Source: Leptidea sinapis (lineage: Eukaryota; Arthropoda; Insecta; Lepidoptera; Pieridae). From it: a stretch of 64,000 nucleotides of DNA. The DNA lies in assembly GCF_905404315.1 (NCBI RefSeq), contig NC_066294.1:11805501-11869500 (forward strand), given 5' to 3'. A program made the translations under genes and the position numbers. Positions 12,116 to 25,211 of this stretch are shown here, piece after piece; positions within the stretch are counted from its first letter, which is position 1; the number at the start of each line of letters is the position of its first letter. The notes below the pieces were generated by a model. It searched no databases. It saw only the letters and a program-made list of their open reading frames with translations, and had not been told where the DNA came from.

Positions 12116-15100
12116 CGAGATGGCCGCCGCTCAAAAGTATGATACCTAGATTATGGGTATCGTATCCAAGGTTCTTGAGGGTGCAGAGAACGATTCTGTG
12201 ATCATTTTTGAAGTCCAAGAGGGCTGCCGCACAAAATTATTATTTGAGCAATATGGATATCGTACCCGAGGTACTCAAGGGTGCAGAGAACGATTTGGTG
12301 ATCATTTTTCAAATCCAAGAGGGCTGCCGCAAACAATTATGTTTTCAGCAATATGGATATCGTGTCTTAGGTTCTCGAGGGTGCAGAAAATAATTTTGGG
12401 ATCATTTTTAAATCCGAGATGGCCGCCGTGCAAGATTATGATCACAAAAATATGGGTATCGTATCCAAGGTTCTCGAGGGTGCAGAGAACGATTCTGTGA
12501 TCATTTTTCAAATCGAAGATAGCCGCCGCTTAAAAGTATCATAACTACATTATGGGTATCGTATCCGAGGTTCTCGAGGGTGTTGAGAACGATTTTTATG
12601 ATCATTTTTCAAATCGAAGGCCGCCGCACAAAATTATGATTTCAGCAATATGGATATCGTACCCGAGGTTCTCGAGGGTGCAGAGAACGATTTTGTGATC
12701 ATTTTCTAATCCAAGATGGCCGCCGCACAAAATTATGTTTTCAGCAATATGGATATCGTGTCCGAGGTTCTCGAGGGTGCAGAAAACAATTTTGGGATCA
12801 TTTTTAAATCTGAGATGGCCGCCGCTCAAAATTGTGATAGCGACATTATGGGTATCGTATCCGAGGTTCTTGAGGATGCAGAGAACGATTTGGTGACCTT
12901 TTTTGAAATCCAAGATGGCCGCCGCACAAAATTATGATTTGAGCAATATGGATATCGTACCCGAGGTTCTCAAGGGTGCAGAGAACGATTTGGTGATCAT
13001 TTTTCAAATCCAAGGGGGCTGCCGCATACAATTATCTTTTCAGCAATATGGGTATCGTGTCCGATGTTCTCAAGGGTGCAGAAAACAATTTTGGGATCAT
13101 TTTTAAATCCGAGATGGCCGCCGCTCAAAAGTATGATAACTAGATTATGGGTATCGTATCCAAGGTTCTTGAGGGTGCAGAGAACGATTCTGTGATCATT
13201 TTTGAAGTCCAAGAGGGCTGCCGCACAAAATTATGATTTGAGCAATATGGATATCGTACCCGAGGTTCTCAAGGGTGCAGAGAACGATTTGGTGATCATT
13301 TTTCAAATACAAGAGGGCTGCCGCAAACAATTATGTTTTCAGCAATATGGATATCGTGTCCGAGGTTCTCGAGGGTGCAGAAAACAATTTTGGGATCATT
13401 TTTAAATCTGAGATGGCCGCCGCTCAAAATTATGATAACGACATTATGGGTATCGTATCAGTGGTTCTCGAGGGTGCAGAGAACGATTCTGTGATCATTT
13501 TTCAAATCCAAGATGGCCGCCGCTCAAAAGTATGAAAACTAGATTATGGCTATCGTATCCGAGGTTCTCGAGGGTGCAGAGAACGATTCTGTGATCATTT
13601 TTGAAAACCAAGAAGGCTGCCGCAAACAATAATGTTGTCAGCAATATTGATATCGTGTCTGAGGTTCTCGAGGGCGCAGAAAATAATTTTGGGATCATTT
13701 TTAAATCCGAGATGGCCGCCGTGCAAGATTATGATCACAAAATATGGATATCGTACCCGAGGTTCTCGAGGGTGCAGAGAACGATTTGGTGATCATTTTT
13801 AAATCTGAGATGGCCGCCGCTCAAAATTATGATAACGACATTATGGGTATCGTATCAGTGGTTCTCCAGGGGACAGAGAACGATTTTGTGATCATTTTTC
13901 AAATTCAAGATGGCCGCCGCTCAAAAGTATGATAACTACATTATGGGTATCTTATCCGAGGTTCTCGAGGGTGCTGAGAAAGATTTTGTGATCATTTTTC
14001 AAATACAAGATGGCCGCCGTGCAAGATTATGATCATAAAAATATGGGTATCATATCTGAGGTTCTCGAGAGTGCACAGAACGATTCTGTGATCATTTTTG
14101 AAGTCCAAGAGGGCTGCCGCACAAAATTATGATTTGAGCAATATGGATATCGTACCCGAGGTACTCAAGGGTGCAGAGAACGATTTGGTGATCATTTTTC
14201 AAATCCAAGGGGGCTGCCGCAAACAATAAGGTTTTCAGCAATATGGATATCGTGTCTTAGGTTCTCGAGGGTGCAGTAAATAATTTTGGGATCATTTTTA
14301 AATCCGAGATGGCCGCCGTGCAAGATTATGATCACAAAAATATGGGTATCGTATCCAAGGTTCTCGAGGGTGCAGAGAACGATTCTGTGATCATTTTTCA
14401 AATCGAAGATAGCCACCGCTTAAAAGTATGATAACTACATTATGGGTATCGTATCCGAGGTTCTCGAGGGTGTTGAGAACGATTTTATGATCATTTTTCA
14501 AATCGAAGGCCGCCGCACAAAATTATGATTTCAGCAATATGGATATCGTACCCGAGGTTCTCGAGGGTGCAGAGAACGATTTTGTGATCATTTTCTAATC
14601 CAAGATGGCCGCCGCACAAAATTATGATTTAAGCAATATGGATATCGTGTCCGAGGTTCTCGAGGATGCAGAGAACAATTCTGTGATCATTTTTGAAATC
14701 CAAGAGGGCTGCAGCAAACAATTATGTTTTCAGCAATATGGATATCGTGTCCGAGGTTCTCGAGGGTGCAGAAAACAATTTTGGGATCATTTTTAAATCT
14801 GAGATGGCCGCCGCTCAAAATTATGATAGCGACATTATGGGTATCGTATCCGAGGTTCTCGAGGGTGCAGAGAACGATTTGGTGATCATTTTTGAAATCC
14901 AAGATGGCCGCCGCACAAAATTATGATTTGAGCAATATGGATATCGTACCCGAGGTTCTCAAGGGTACAGAGAACGATTTGGTGATCATTTTTCAAATCC
15001 AAGGTGGCTGCCGCATACAATTATCTTTTCAGCAATATGGATATCGTGTCCGATGTTCTCAAGGGTGCAGAAAACAATTTTGGGATCATTTTTAAATCCG

Positions 15101-15994
15101 AGATGGCCGCCGCTCAAAAGTATGATAACTAGATTATGGGTATCGTATCCAAGGTTGTTGAGGGTGCAGAGAACGATTCTGTGATCATTTTTGAAGTCCA
15201 AGAGGGCTGCCGCACAAAATTATGATTTGAGCAATATGGATATCGTACCCGAGGTTCTCAAGGGTGCAGAGAACGATTTGGTGATCATTTTTCAAATCCA
15301 AGGGGGCTGCCGCAAACAATTATGTTTTCAGCAATATGGATATCGTGTCTGAGGTTCTCGAGGGTGCAGAAAATAATTTTGGGATCATTTTAAATCTGAG
15401 ATGGCCGCCGTGCAAGATTATGATCACAAAAATATGGGTATCGTATCCGAGGTTCTCGAGAGTGCACAGATCGATTTTGTGATCATTTTTGAAGTCCAAG
15501 GTGGCCGCCGCTTAAAATTATGATAACTTCATTATTGGTATCCTATCCGAGGTTCTCGAGGGTGCAGAAAACAATTTTGGGATCATTTTTAAATCCGAGA
15601 TGGCCGCCGCTCAAAAGTATGACAAATAGATTATGGGTATCGTATCCTAGGTTCTCGAGGGTGCAGAGAGCGATTTTGTGATCAGTTTTCAAATCCAAGA
15701 AGGCCGCCGCTCAAAAGAATGATAACTACATTATGAGTATCGTATCCGAGGTTCTCGAGGGTGCAGAGAACGATTTGGTGATCATTTTTGAAATCCAAGA
15801 TGGCCGCCGCACAAAATTATGATTTGAGCAATATGGATATCGTACCCGAGGTTCTCAAGGGTGCAGAGAACGATTTGGCGATCATTTTTCAAATCCAAGG
15901 GGGCTGCCGCATACAATTATCTTTTCAGCAATATGGATATCGTGTCCGATGTTCTCAAGGGTGCAGAAAACAATTTTGGGATTATTTTTAAATC
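12116..15994. repeat. HOR unit of ~3.88 kb, copy 2
   Basis: This unit directly follows copy 1. Relative to copy 1 it lacks one monomer at about 12,737, where cacaaaattatg runs straight into ttttcagcaat. It has one extra monomer at about 14,365-14,465. Shared private variants, such as gttctccaggggacagagaac near 10,085 and 13,862, confirm common descent. Confidence 0.87.
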
Positions 15995-16640
15995 CGAGAT
16001 GGCCGCCGCTCAAAAGTATGATAACTAGATTATGGGTATCGTATCCAAGGTTCTTGAGGGTGCAGAGAACGATTCTGTGATCATTTTTGAAGTCCAAGAG
16101 GGCTGCCGCACAAAATAATGATTTGAGCAATATGGATATCGTACCCGAGGTACTCAAGGGTGCAGAGAACGATTTGGTGATCATTTTTCAAATCCAAGGG
16201 GGCTGCCGCAAACAATTATGTTTTCAGCAATATGGATATCGTGTCTTAGGTTGTCGAGGGTGCAGTAAATAATTTTGGGATCATTTTTAAATCCGAGATG
16301 GCCGCCGTGCAAGATTATGATCACAAAAATATGGGTATCGTATCCAAGGTTCTCGAGGGTGCAGAGAACGATTCTGTGATCATTTTTCAAATCGAAGATA
16401 GCCGCCGCTTAAAAGTATGATAACTACATTATGGGTATCGTATCCGAGGTTCTCGAGGGTGTTGAGAACGATTTTATGATCATTTTTCAAATCGAAGCCC
16501 GCCGCACAAAATAATGATTTCAGCAATGTGGATATAGTACCCGAGGTTCTCGAGGGTGCAGAGAACGATTTTGTGATCATTTTCTAATCCAAGATGGCCG
16601 CCGCACAAAATTATGATTTAAGCAATATGGATATCGTACC
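15995..16640. repeat. Truncated third copy of the 3.88 kb HOR
   Basis: The first 0.65 kb of the unit repeats again at an offset of 3,879 bp (12,208 to 16,087; 12,302 to 16,181). The match is lost near 16,640, where a cgtacccgaggttctcgagt junction leads into a different monomer order. Confidence 0.8.
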
Positions 16641-19600
16641 CGAGGTTCTCGAGTGTGCAGAGAGCGATTTTGTGATCAGTTTTCAAATCCAAGAAGGCCG
16701 CCGCTCAAAAGAATGATAACTACATTATGAGTATCGTATCCGAGGTTCTCGAGGGTGCAGAAAACGATTTGGTGATCATTTTTGAAATCCAAGATGGCCG
16801 CCGCACAAAATTATGATTTGAGCAATATGGATATCGTACCCGAGGTTCTCAAGGGTGCAGAGTACGATTTGGTGATCATTTTTCAAATCCAAGGGGGCTG
16901 CCGCATACAATTATCTTTTCAGCAAAATGGATATCGTGTCCGATGTTCTCAAGGGTGCAGAAAACAATTTTGGGATCATTTTTAAATCCGAGATGGCCGC
17001 CGCTCAAAAGTATGATAACTAGATTATGGAGCGTGTCTTAGGTTCTCGAGGGTGCAGAAAATAATTTTGGGATCATTTTTAAATCCGAGATGGCCGCCGT
17101 GCAAGATTATGATCAAAAAAATATGGGTATCGTATCCAAGGTTCTCGAGGGTGCAGAGAACGATTCTGTGATTATATTTCAAATCGAAGATAGCCGCCGC
17201 TTAAAAGTATGATAACTACATTATGGGTATCGTATCCGAGGTTCTCGAGGGTGTTGAGAACGATTTTATGATCATTTTTCAAATCGAAGGCCGCCGCACA
17301 GAATTATGATTTCAGCAATGTGGATATAGTACCCGAGGTTCTCGAGGGTGCAGAGAACGATTTTGTGATCATTTTCTAATCCAAGATGGCCGCCGCACAA
17401 AATTATGATTTAAGCAATATGGATATCGTGTCCGAGGTTCTCAAGGGTGCAGAGAACAATTCTGTGATCATTTTTGAAATCCAAGAGGGCTGCAGCAAAC
17501 AATTATGTTTTCAGCAATATGTTATCCAGTATCCTAGGTTCTCGAGTGTGCAGAGAGCGATTTTGTAATCAGTTTTCAAATCCAAGAAGGCCGCCGCTCA
17601 AAAGAATGATAACTACATTATGAGTATCGTATCCGAGGTTCTCGAGGGTGCAGAGAACGATTTGGTGATCATTTTTGAAATCCAAGATGGCCGCCGCACA
17701 AAATTATGATTTGAGCAATATTGATATCGTACCCGAGGTTCTCAAGGGTGCAGAGAACGATTTGGTGATCATTTTTCAAATCCAAGGGGGCTGCCGCAAA
17801 CAATTATGTTTTCAGCAATATGGATATCGTGTCCGATGTTCTCAAGGGTGCAGAAAACAATTTTGGGATCATTTTTAAATCCGAGATGGCCGCCGCTCAA
17901 AAGTATGATAACTAGATTATGGGTATCGTATCCGAGGTTCTTGAGGGTGCAGAGAACGATTCTGTGATCGTTTTTGAAATCCAAGAGGGCTGCCGCACAA
18001 AATAATGAATTGAGCAATATGGATATCGTACCCTAGGTTCTCAAGGGTGCAGAGAACGATTTGGTGATCATTTTTCAAATCCAAGGGGGCTGCCGCAAAT
18101 AATTATGTTTTCAGCAATATGGATATCGTGTCTGAGGTTCTCGAGGCTGCAGAAAATAATTTTGGGATCATTTTTAAATCCGAGATGGCCGCCGTGCAAG
18201 ATTATGATCACAAAAATATGGGTATCGTATCCGACGTTCTCGAGGGTGCAGAGAACGATTTTGTGATCATTTTTGAAATCCAAGATGGCCGCCGCTCAAA
18301 ATTATGATAACTACATTATGGGTATCGTATCCGAGGTTCTCGAGGGTGCTGAAAACGATTTTGTGATCATTTTTCTAATCCAAGATGATCACCGCACAAA
18401 ATTATGTTGATGGCCGCCGCTCAAAATTATGATAACTAGATTATGGGTATCGTATCCGAGGTTCTCGAGGGTGCAGAGATCGAGTTTGTGATCAGTTTTC
18501 AAATCCAAGATGGCCGCCGCTCAAAAGTATGATAACTACATTATGGATATCGTATCCTAGTTTCTCGAGGGTGCTGAGAACGATTTTGTGATCATTTTTC
18601 AAATCCAAAATGGCCGCCGTGCAAGATTATGATCACAAAAATATGGGTATCGTACCCGAGATTCTCGAGGGTGCAGAGAACGATTTGGTGATCATTTTTC
18701 AAATCCAAGATGGCCGCCGCACAAAATTATTATTTTAGCAATATGGATATCGTGTCCGAGGTTCTCGAGGGTGCAGAGAACAATTCTGTGATCATTTTTG
18801 AAATCCAAGAGGGCTGCCGCAAACAATTATGTTTTCAGCAATATGGATATCGTGTACGAGGTTCTCGAGGGTGCAGAAAACAATTTTGGTATCATTTTTA
18901 AATCTGAGATGGCCGCCGCTCAAAATTATGATAACGACATTATGGGTATCGTATCAGTGGTTCTCGAGGGTGCAGAGAACGATTCTGTGATCATTTTTCA
19001 AATCCAAGATGGCCGCCGCTCAAAAGTATGAAAACTAGATTATGGCTATCGTATCCGAGGTTCTCGAGGGTGCAGAGAACGATTCTGTGATCATTTTTGA
19101 AATCCAAGAAGGCTGACGCAAACAATAATGTTGTCAGCAATATGGATATCGTGTCTGAGGTTCTCGAGGGCGCAGAAAATAATTTTGGGATCATTTTTAA
19201 ATCCGAGATGGCCGCCGTGCAAGATTATGATCACAAAAATTTGGGTATCATATCCGAGGTTCTCGAGAGTGCACAGAACGATTTTGTGATCATTTTTAAA
19301 ATCGAAGATAGCCGCCGCTTAAAAGTATGATAACTACATTGTGGGTATCGTATCCGAGGTTCTCGAGGGTGTTGAGAACGATTTTATGATAATTTTTCAA
19401 ATCGAAGGCCGCCGCATAAAATTATGATTTCAGCAATATGGATATCGTACCCGAGGTTCTCGAGGGTGCAGAGAACGATTTGGTGATCATTTTTAAATCT
19501 GAGATGGCCGCCGCTCAAAATTATGATAACGACATTATGGGTATCGTATCAGTGGTTCTCCAGGGAACAGAGAACGATTTTGTGATCATTTTTCAAATTC

Positions 19601-20065
19601 AAGATGGCCGCCGCTCAAAAGTATGATAACTACATTATGGGTATCTTATCCGAGGTTCTCGAGGGTGCTGAGAACGATTTTGTGATCATTTTTCAAATAC
19701 AAGATGGCCGCCGTGCAAGATTATGATCATAAAAATATGGGTATCATATCTGAGGTTCTCGAGAGTGCACAGAACGATTTTGTGAACATTTTTGAAATCC
19801 AAGATGGCCGCCGCTCAAAATTATGATAAGTAAATTATGGGTATCGTATCCAAAGTTCTCGAGGGTGCAGAGAACGATTTTGTGATCATTTTTGAAATCC
19901 AAGATGGCCGCTGCTCAAAATTATGATAACTACATTATGGGTATCGTATCCGAGGTTCTCGAGGGTGCTGAGAACGATTTTGTGATCATTTTTCTAATCC
20001 AAGATGATCGCCGCACAAAATTATGTTGATGGCCGCCGCTCAAAATTATGATAACTAGATTATGG
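16641..20065. repeat. Mosaic satellite segment, including copies of left-hand blocks
   Basis: All sequence here is satellite. 18,991-19,194 and 19,438-19,626 match the parts of the 3.88 kb unit at 9,718-9,921 and 9,967-10,155, so the segment is built from fragments of it. A monomer junction with a 2 bp loss lies at about 17,031 (gattatgga joined to gcgtgtctta). An odd gttatccagtatcctagg junction at 17,521-17,538 makes a 101 bp unit. 19,310-19,700 recurs at 23,642-24,032, an offset of 4,332 bp, sharing the variants acattgtggg and ccgcataaaatt. Confidence 0.85.
17227..17770. repeat. 540 bp block also present at 20,066-20,610
   Basis: The block matches 20,066-20,610 at an offset of 2,839 bp. 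Both copies share the private junction gttatccagtatcctagg and the variant gatatagtacccgagg, so this is a copied block, not convergence. The second copy lies between unrelated monomer orders. Confidence 0.82.
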
Positions 20066-20610
20066 GTATCGTATCCGAGGTTCTCGAGGGTGTTGAGAAC
20101 GATTTTATGATCATTTTTCAAATCGAAGGCCGCCGCACAAAATTATGATTTCAGCAATGTGGATATAGTACCCGAGGTTCTCGAGGGTGCAGAGAACGAT
20201 TTTGTGATCATTTTCTAATCCAAGATGGCCGCCGCACAAAATTATGATTTAAGCAATATGGATATCGTGTCCGAGGTTCTCAAGGGTGCAGAGAACAATT
20301 CTGTGATCATTTTTGAAATCCAAGAGGGCTGCAGCAAACAATTATGTTTTCAGCAATATGTTATCCAGTATCCTAGGTTCTCGAGTGTGCAGAGAGCGAT
20401 TTTGTGATCAGTTTTCAAATCCAAGAAGGCCGCCGCTCAAAAGAATGATAACTACATTATGAGTATCGTATCCGAGGTTCTCGAGGGTGCAGAGAACGAT
20501 TTGGTGATCATTTTTGAAATCCAAGATGGCCGCCGCACAAAATTATGATTTGAGCAATATTGATATCGTACCCGAGGTTCTCAAGGGTGCAGAGAACGAT
20601 TTGGTGATCA

Positions 20611-23600
20611 TTTTTGAAATCCAAGGTGACCGCCGCTCAAAATTATGATAACTACATTATGGGTATCCTATCCGAGGTTCTCGAGGGTGCAGAGAACGAT
20701 TTTGTGATCATTTTTCAAATCGAAGATAGCCGCCGCTTCAAAGTATGATAACTACATTATGTGTATCGTATCCGAGGTTCTCGAGGGTGTTGAGAACGAT
20801 TTTATGATAATTTTTCAAATCGAAGGCCGCCGCACAAAATTATGATTTCAGCAATATGGATATCGTATCAGGGGTTCTCCAGGGTGCAGAGAACGATTTT
20901 GTGATCATTTTTCAAATCCAAGATGGCCGCCGCTCAAAAGTATGATAACTACATTATGGGTATCTTATCCGAGGTTCTCGAGGGTGCTGAGAACGATTTT
21001 GTGATCATTTTTCAAATACAAGATGGCCGCCGTGCAAGATTATGATCATAAAAATATGGGTATCATATCTGAGGTTCTCGAGAGTGCACAGAACGATTTT
21101 GTGAACATTTTTGAAATCCAAGATGGCCGTCGCTCAAAATTATGATAAGTAAATTATGGGTATCGTATCCAAAGAACTCGAGGGCGCAGAGAACGATTTT
21201 GTGATCATTTTTGAAATCCAAGATGGCCGCCGCTCAAAATTATGATAACTACATTATGGGTATCGTATCCTAGGTTCTCGAGGGTGCTGAGAACGATTTT
21301 GTGATCATTTTTCTAATCCAAGATGATCGCCGCACAAAATTATGTTGATGGCCGCCGCTCAAAATTATGATAACAAGATTAAGGGTATCGTATCCGAGGT
21401 TCTCGAAGGTGCAGAGAACGATTTTGTGATCAGTTTTCAAATCCAAGATGGCCGCCGCTCCAAAGTATCATAACCACATTATGGATATCGTATCCTAGTT
21501 TCTCGAGGGTGCTGAGAACGATTTTGTGATCATTTTTCAAATCGAAGATAGCCGCCGCTTAAAAGTATGATAACTACATTATGGGTATCGTATCCGAGGT
21601 TCTCGAGGGTGTTGAGAACGATTTTATGATCATTTTTCAAATCGAAGGCCGCCGCACAAAATTATGATTTCAGCAATATGGATATCGTACCCGAGGTTCT
21701 CGAGGGTGCAGAGAACGATTTTGTGATCATTTTCTAATCGAAGATGGCCGCCGCACAAAATTATGATTTAAGCAATATGGATATCGTGTCCGAGGTTCTC
21801 GAGGGTGCAGAGAACAATTCTGTGATTATTTTTGAAATCCAAGAGGGCTGCAGCAAACAATTATGTTTTCAGCAATATGGATATCGTGTCCGAGGTTCTC
21901 GAGGGTGCAGAAAACAATTTTGGGATCATTTTTAAATCTGAGATGGCCGCTGCTCAAAATTATGATAGCGACATTATGGGTATCGTATCAGTAGTTCTCG
22001 AGGGTGCAGAGAACGATTTTGTGATCATTTTACAAATACAAGATGGCCGCCGTGCAAGATTATGATCATAAAAATATGGGTATCGTATCTGAGTTTCTCG
22101 AGAGTGCACAGAACGATTTTGTGAACATTTTTGAAATCCAAGATGGCCGCCGCTCAAATTCATGATAAGTAAATTATGGGTATCATATCCGAGGTTCTCG
22201 AAGGTGCAGAGAACGATTTTGTGATCATTTTTGAAATCCAAGATGGCCGCCGCTCAATATTATGATAACTACATTATGGGTATCGTATCCGAGGTTCTCG
22301 AGGGTGCTGAGAACGATTTTGTGATCATTTTTCAAATACAAGATGGCCGCCGTGCAAGATTATGATCATAAAAACATGGGTATCGTATCTGAGGTTCTCG
22401 AGAGTGCACAGAACGATTTTGTGAACATTTTTGAAATCCAAGATGGCCGCCGCTCAAAATCATGATAAGTAAATTATAGGTATCATATCCGAGGTTCTCG
22501 AAGGTGCAGAGAACGATTTTGTGATCATTTTTAAGTCCAAGGTAGCCGCCGCTCAAAATTATGATAACTTCATTATGGGTATCCTATCCGAGGTTCTCGA
22601 GGGTGCAGAAAACAATTTTGGGATCATTTTTAAATCCGAGATGGCCGCCGCTCAAAAGTATGATAACTATATTATGGGTATCGTATCCTAGGTTCTCGAG
22701 GGTGCAGAGAGCGATTTTGTGATCAGTTTTCAAATCCAAGAAGGCCGCCGCTCAAAAGAATGATAACTACATTATGAGTATCGTATCCGAGGTTCTCGAG
22801 GGTGCAGAGAACGATTTGGTGATCATTTTTGAAATCCAAGATGGCCGCCGCACAAAATTATGATTTGAGCAATATGGATATCGTACCCGAGGTTCTCAAG
22901 GGTGCAGAGAACGATTTGGTGATCATTTTTCAAATCCAAGATGGCCGCCGCACAAAATTATGATTTAAGCAATATGGATATCGTGTCCGAGGTTCTCGAG
23001 GGTACAGAGAACAATTCTGTGATCATTTTTGAAATCCAAGAGGATTGCCGCAAACAATTATGTTTTCAGCAATATGGATATCGTGTCCGAGGTTCTCGAG
23101 GGTGCAGAAAACAATTTTGGGATCATTTTTATATCTGAGATGGCCGCCGCTCAAAATTATGATAACGAAATTATGGGTATCGTATCAGTGGTTCTCGAGG
23201 GTGCAGAGAACGATTCTGTGATCATTTTTCAAATCCAAGATGGCCGCCGCTCAAAAGTATGAAAACTAGATTATGGCTATCGTATCAGTGGTTCTCGAGG
23301 GTGCAGAGAACGATTCTGTGATCATTTTTCAAATCCAAGATGGCCGCCGCTCAAAAGTATGAAAACTAGATTATGGCTATCGTATCCGAGGTTCTCGAGG
23401 GTGCAGAGATCGATTTTGTGATCAGTTTTCAAATCCAAGATGGCCGCCGCTCAAAAGTATGATAACTACATTATGGATATCGTATCCTAGTTTCTCGAGG
23501 GTGCTGAGAACAATTTTGTGATCATTTTTCAAATCCAAGTTGGCCGCCGTGCAAGATTATGATCACAAAAATATGGGTATCGTATCCGAGGTTCTCGAGA

Positions 23601-24040
23601 GTGCACAGAACGATTTTGTGATCATTTTTGAAATCGAAGATAGCCGCCGCTTAAAAGTATGATAACTACATTGTGGGTATCGTATCCGAGGTTCTCGAGG
23701 GTGTTAAGAACGATTTTATGATAATTTTTCAAATCGAAGGCCGCCGCATAAAATTATGATTTCAGCAATATGGATATCGTACCCGAGGTTCTCGAGGGTG
23801 CAGAGAACGATTTGGTGATCATTTTTAAATCTGAGATGGCCGCCGCTCAAAATTATGATAACGACATTATGGGTATCGTATCAGTGGTTCTCCAAGGGAC
23901 AGAGAACGATTTTGTGATCATTTTTCAAATTCAAGATGGCTGCCGCTCAAAAGTATGATAACTACATTATGGGTATCTTATCCGAGGTTCTCGAGGGTGC
24001 TGAGAACGATTTTGTGATCATTTTTCAAATACAAGATGGC
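20611..24040. repeat. Mosaic satellite segment
   Basis: This is an uninterrupted run of types A to F with no large adjacent duplication. Part of it, about 21,990-22,940, recurs at 29,175-30,125 at an offset of 7,185 bp (21,960 to 29,145; 22,332 to 29,517). 23,642-24,032 is a copy of 19,310-19,700. The only perfect single-monomer duplication that I noticed lies at 23,181-23,380. Confidence 0.85.
23181..23380. repeat. Exact duplication of a single 100 bp monomer
   Basis: Positions 23,181-23,280 and 23,281-23,380 read identically, base for base. Both start cgtatcagtggttctcgagg and end gaaaactagattatggctat. A perfect adjacent pair in an array where neighbours usually belong to different subfamilies implies a very recent slippage or exchange event. 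Confidence 0.93.
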
Positions 24041-24719
24041 CGCCGCTCAAAATTATGATAAGTAAATTATGGGTATCGTATCCAAAGTTCTCGAGGGTGC
24101 AGAGAACGATTTTGTGATCATTTTTTAAAAATTATGATAACTAGATTATGGGTATCGTATCCGAGGTTCTCGAAGGTGCAGAGAACGATTTTGTGATCAG
24201 TTTTCAAATCCAAGATGGCCGCCGCTCAAAAGTATCATAACCACATTGTGGATATCGTATCCTAGTTTCTCGAGGGTGCTGAGAACGATTTTGTGATCAT
24301 TTTTCAAATCCAAGATGGCCGCCGTGCAAGATTATGATCATAAAAATATGGGTATCATATCTGAGGTTCTCGAGAGTGCACAGAACGATATTGTGAACAT
24401 TTTTGAAATCCAAGATGGCCGCCGCTCAAAATTATGATAAGTAAATTATGGGTATCGTATCCAAAGTTCTCGAGGGTGCAGAGAACGATTTTGTGATCAT
24501 TTTTTAAAAATTATGATAACTAGATTATGGGTATCGTATCCGAGGTTCTCGAAGGTGCAGAGAACGATTTTGTGATCAGTTTTCAAATCCAAGATGGCCG
24601 CCGCTCAAAAGTATCATAACCACATTGTGGATATCGTATCCTAGTTTCTCGAGGGTGCTGAGAACGATTTTGTGATCATTTTTCAAATCCAAGATGGCCG
24701 CCGTGCAAGATTATGATCA
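24041..24719. repeat. 379 bp tandem duplication containing a deleted (79 bp) monomer
   Basis: 24,041-24,340 matches 24,420-24,719. Both copies carry the same unusual deletion: tgatcattttttaaaaattatg lacks about 21 bp that should hold the ccaagatggccgccgctc start of the monomer. The ttctcga spacing is 79 bp in both (24,088 to 24,167 and 24,467 to 24,546). The deletion therefore came first and was then duplicated with its neighbours. Confidence 0.9.
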
Positions 24720-25211
24720 CAAAAATATGGGTATCGTATCCGAGGTTCTCGAGAGTGCACAGAACGATTTTGTGATCATTTTTGAAATCCAAGGTGACCG
24801 CCGCTCAAAATTATGATAGCTACATGATGGGTATCCAATCCGAGGTTCTCGAGGGTGCAGAGAACGATTTTGTGATCATTTTTCAAATCAAAGATGGCCG
24901 CCGCTCAAAAGTATGATAACTACATTATGGGTATCTTATCCGAGGTTCTCGAGGGTGCTGAGAATGATTTTGTGATCATTTTTCAAATACAAGATGGCCG
25001 CCGTGCAAGATTATGATCATAAAAATATGGGTATCGTATCCGAGGTTCTCGAGTGTGCACAGAACGATTTTGTGATCATTTTTGAAATCCAAGTTGGCCG
25101 CCGCTCAAAATTATGATAACTACATTATGGGTATCCTATCCGAGGTTCTCGAGGGTGCAGAGAACGATTTTGTGATCATTTTTCAAATCGAAGATAGCCG
25201 CCGCTTCAAAG

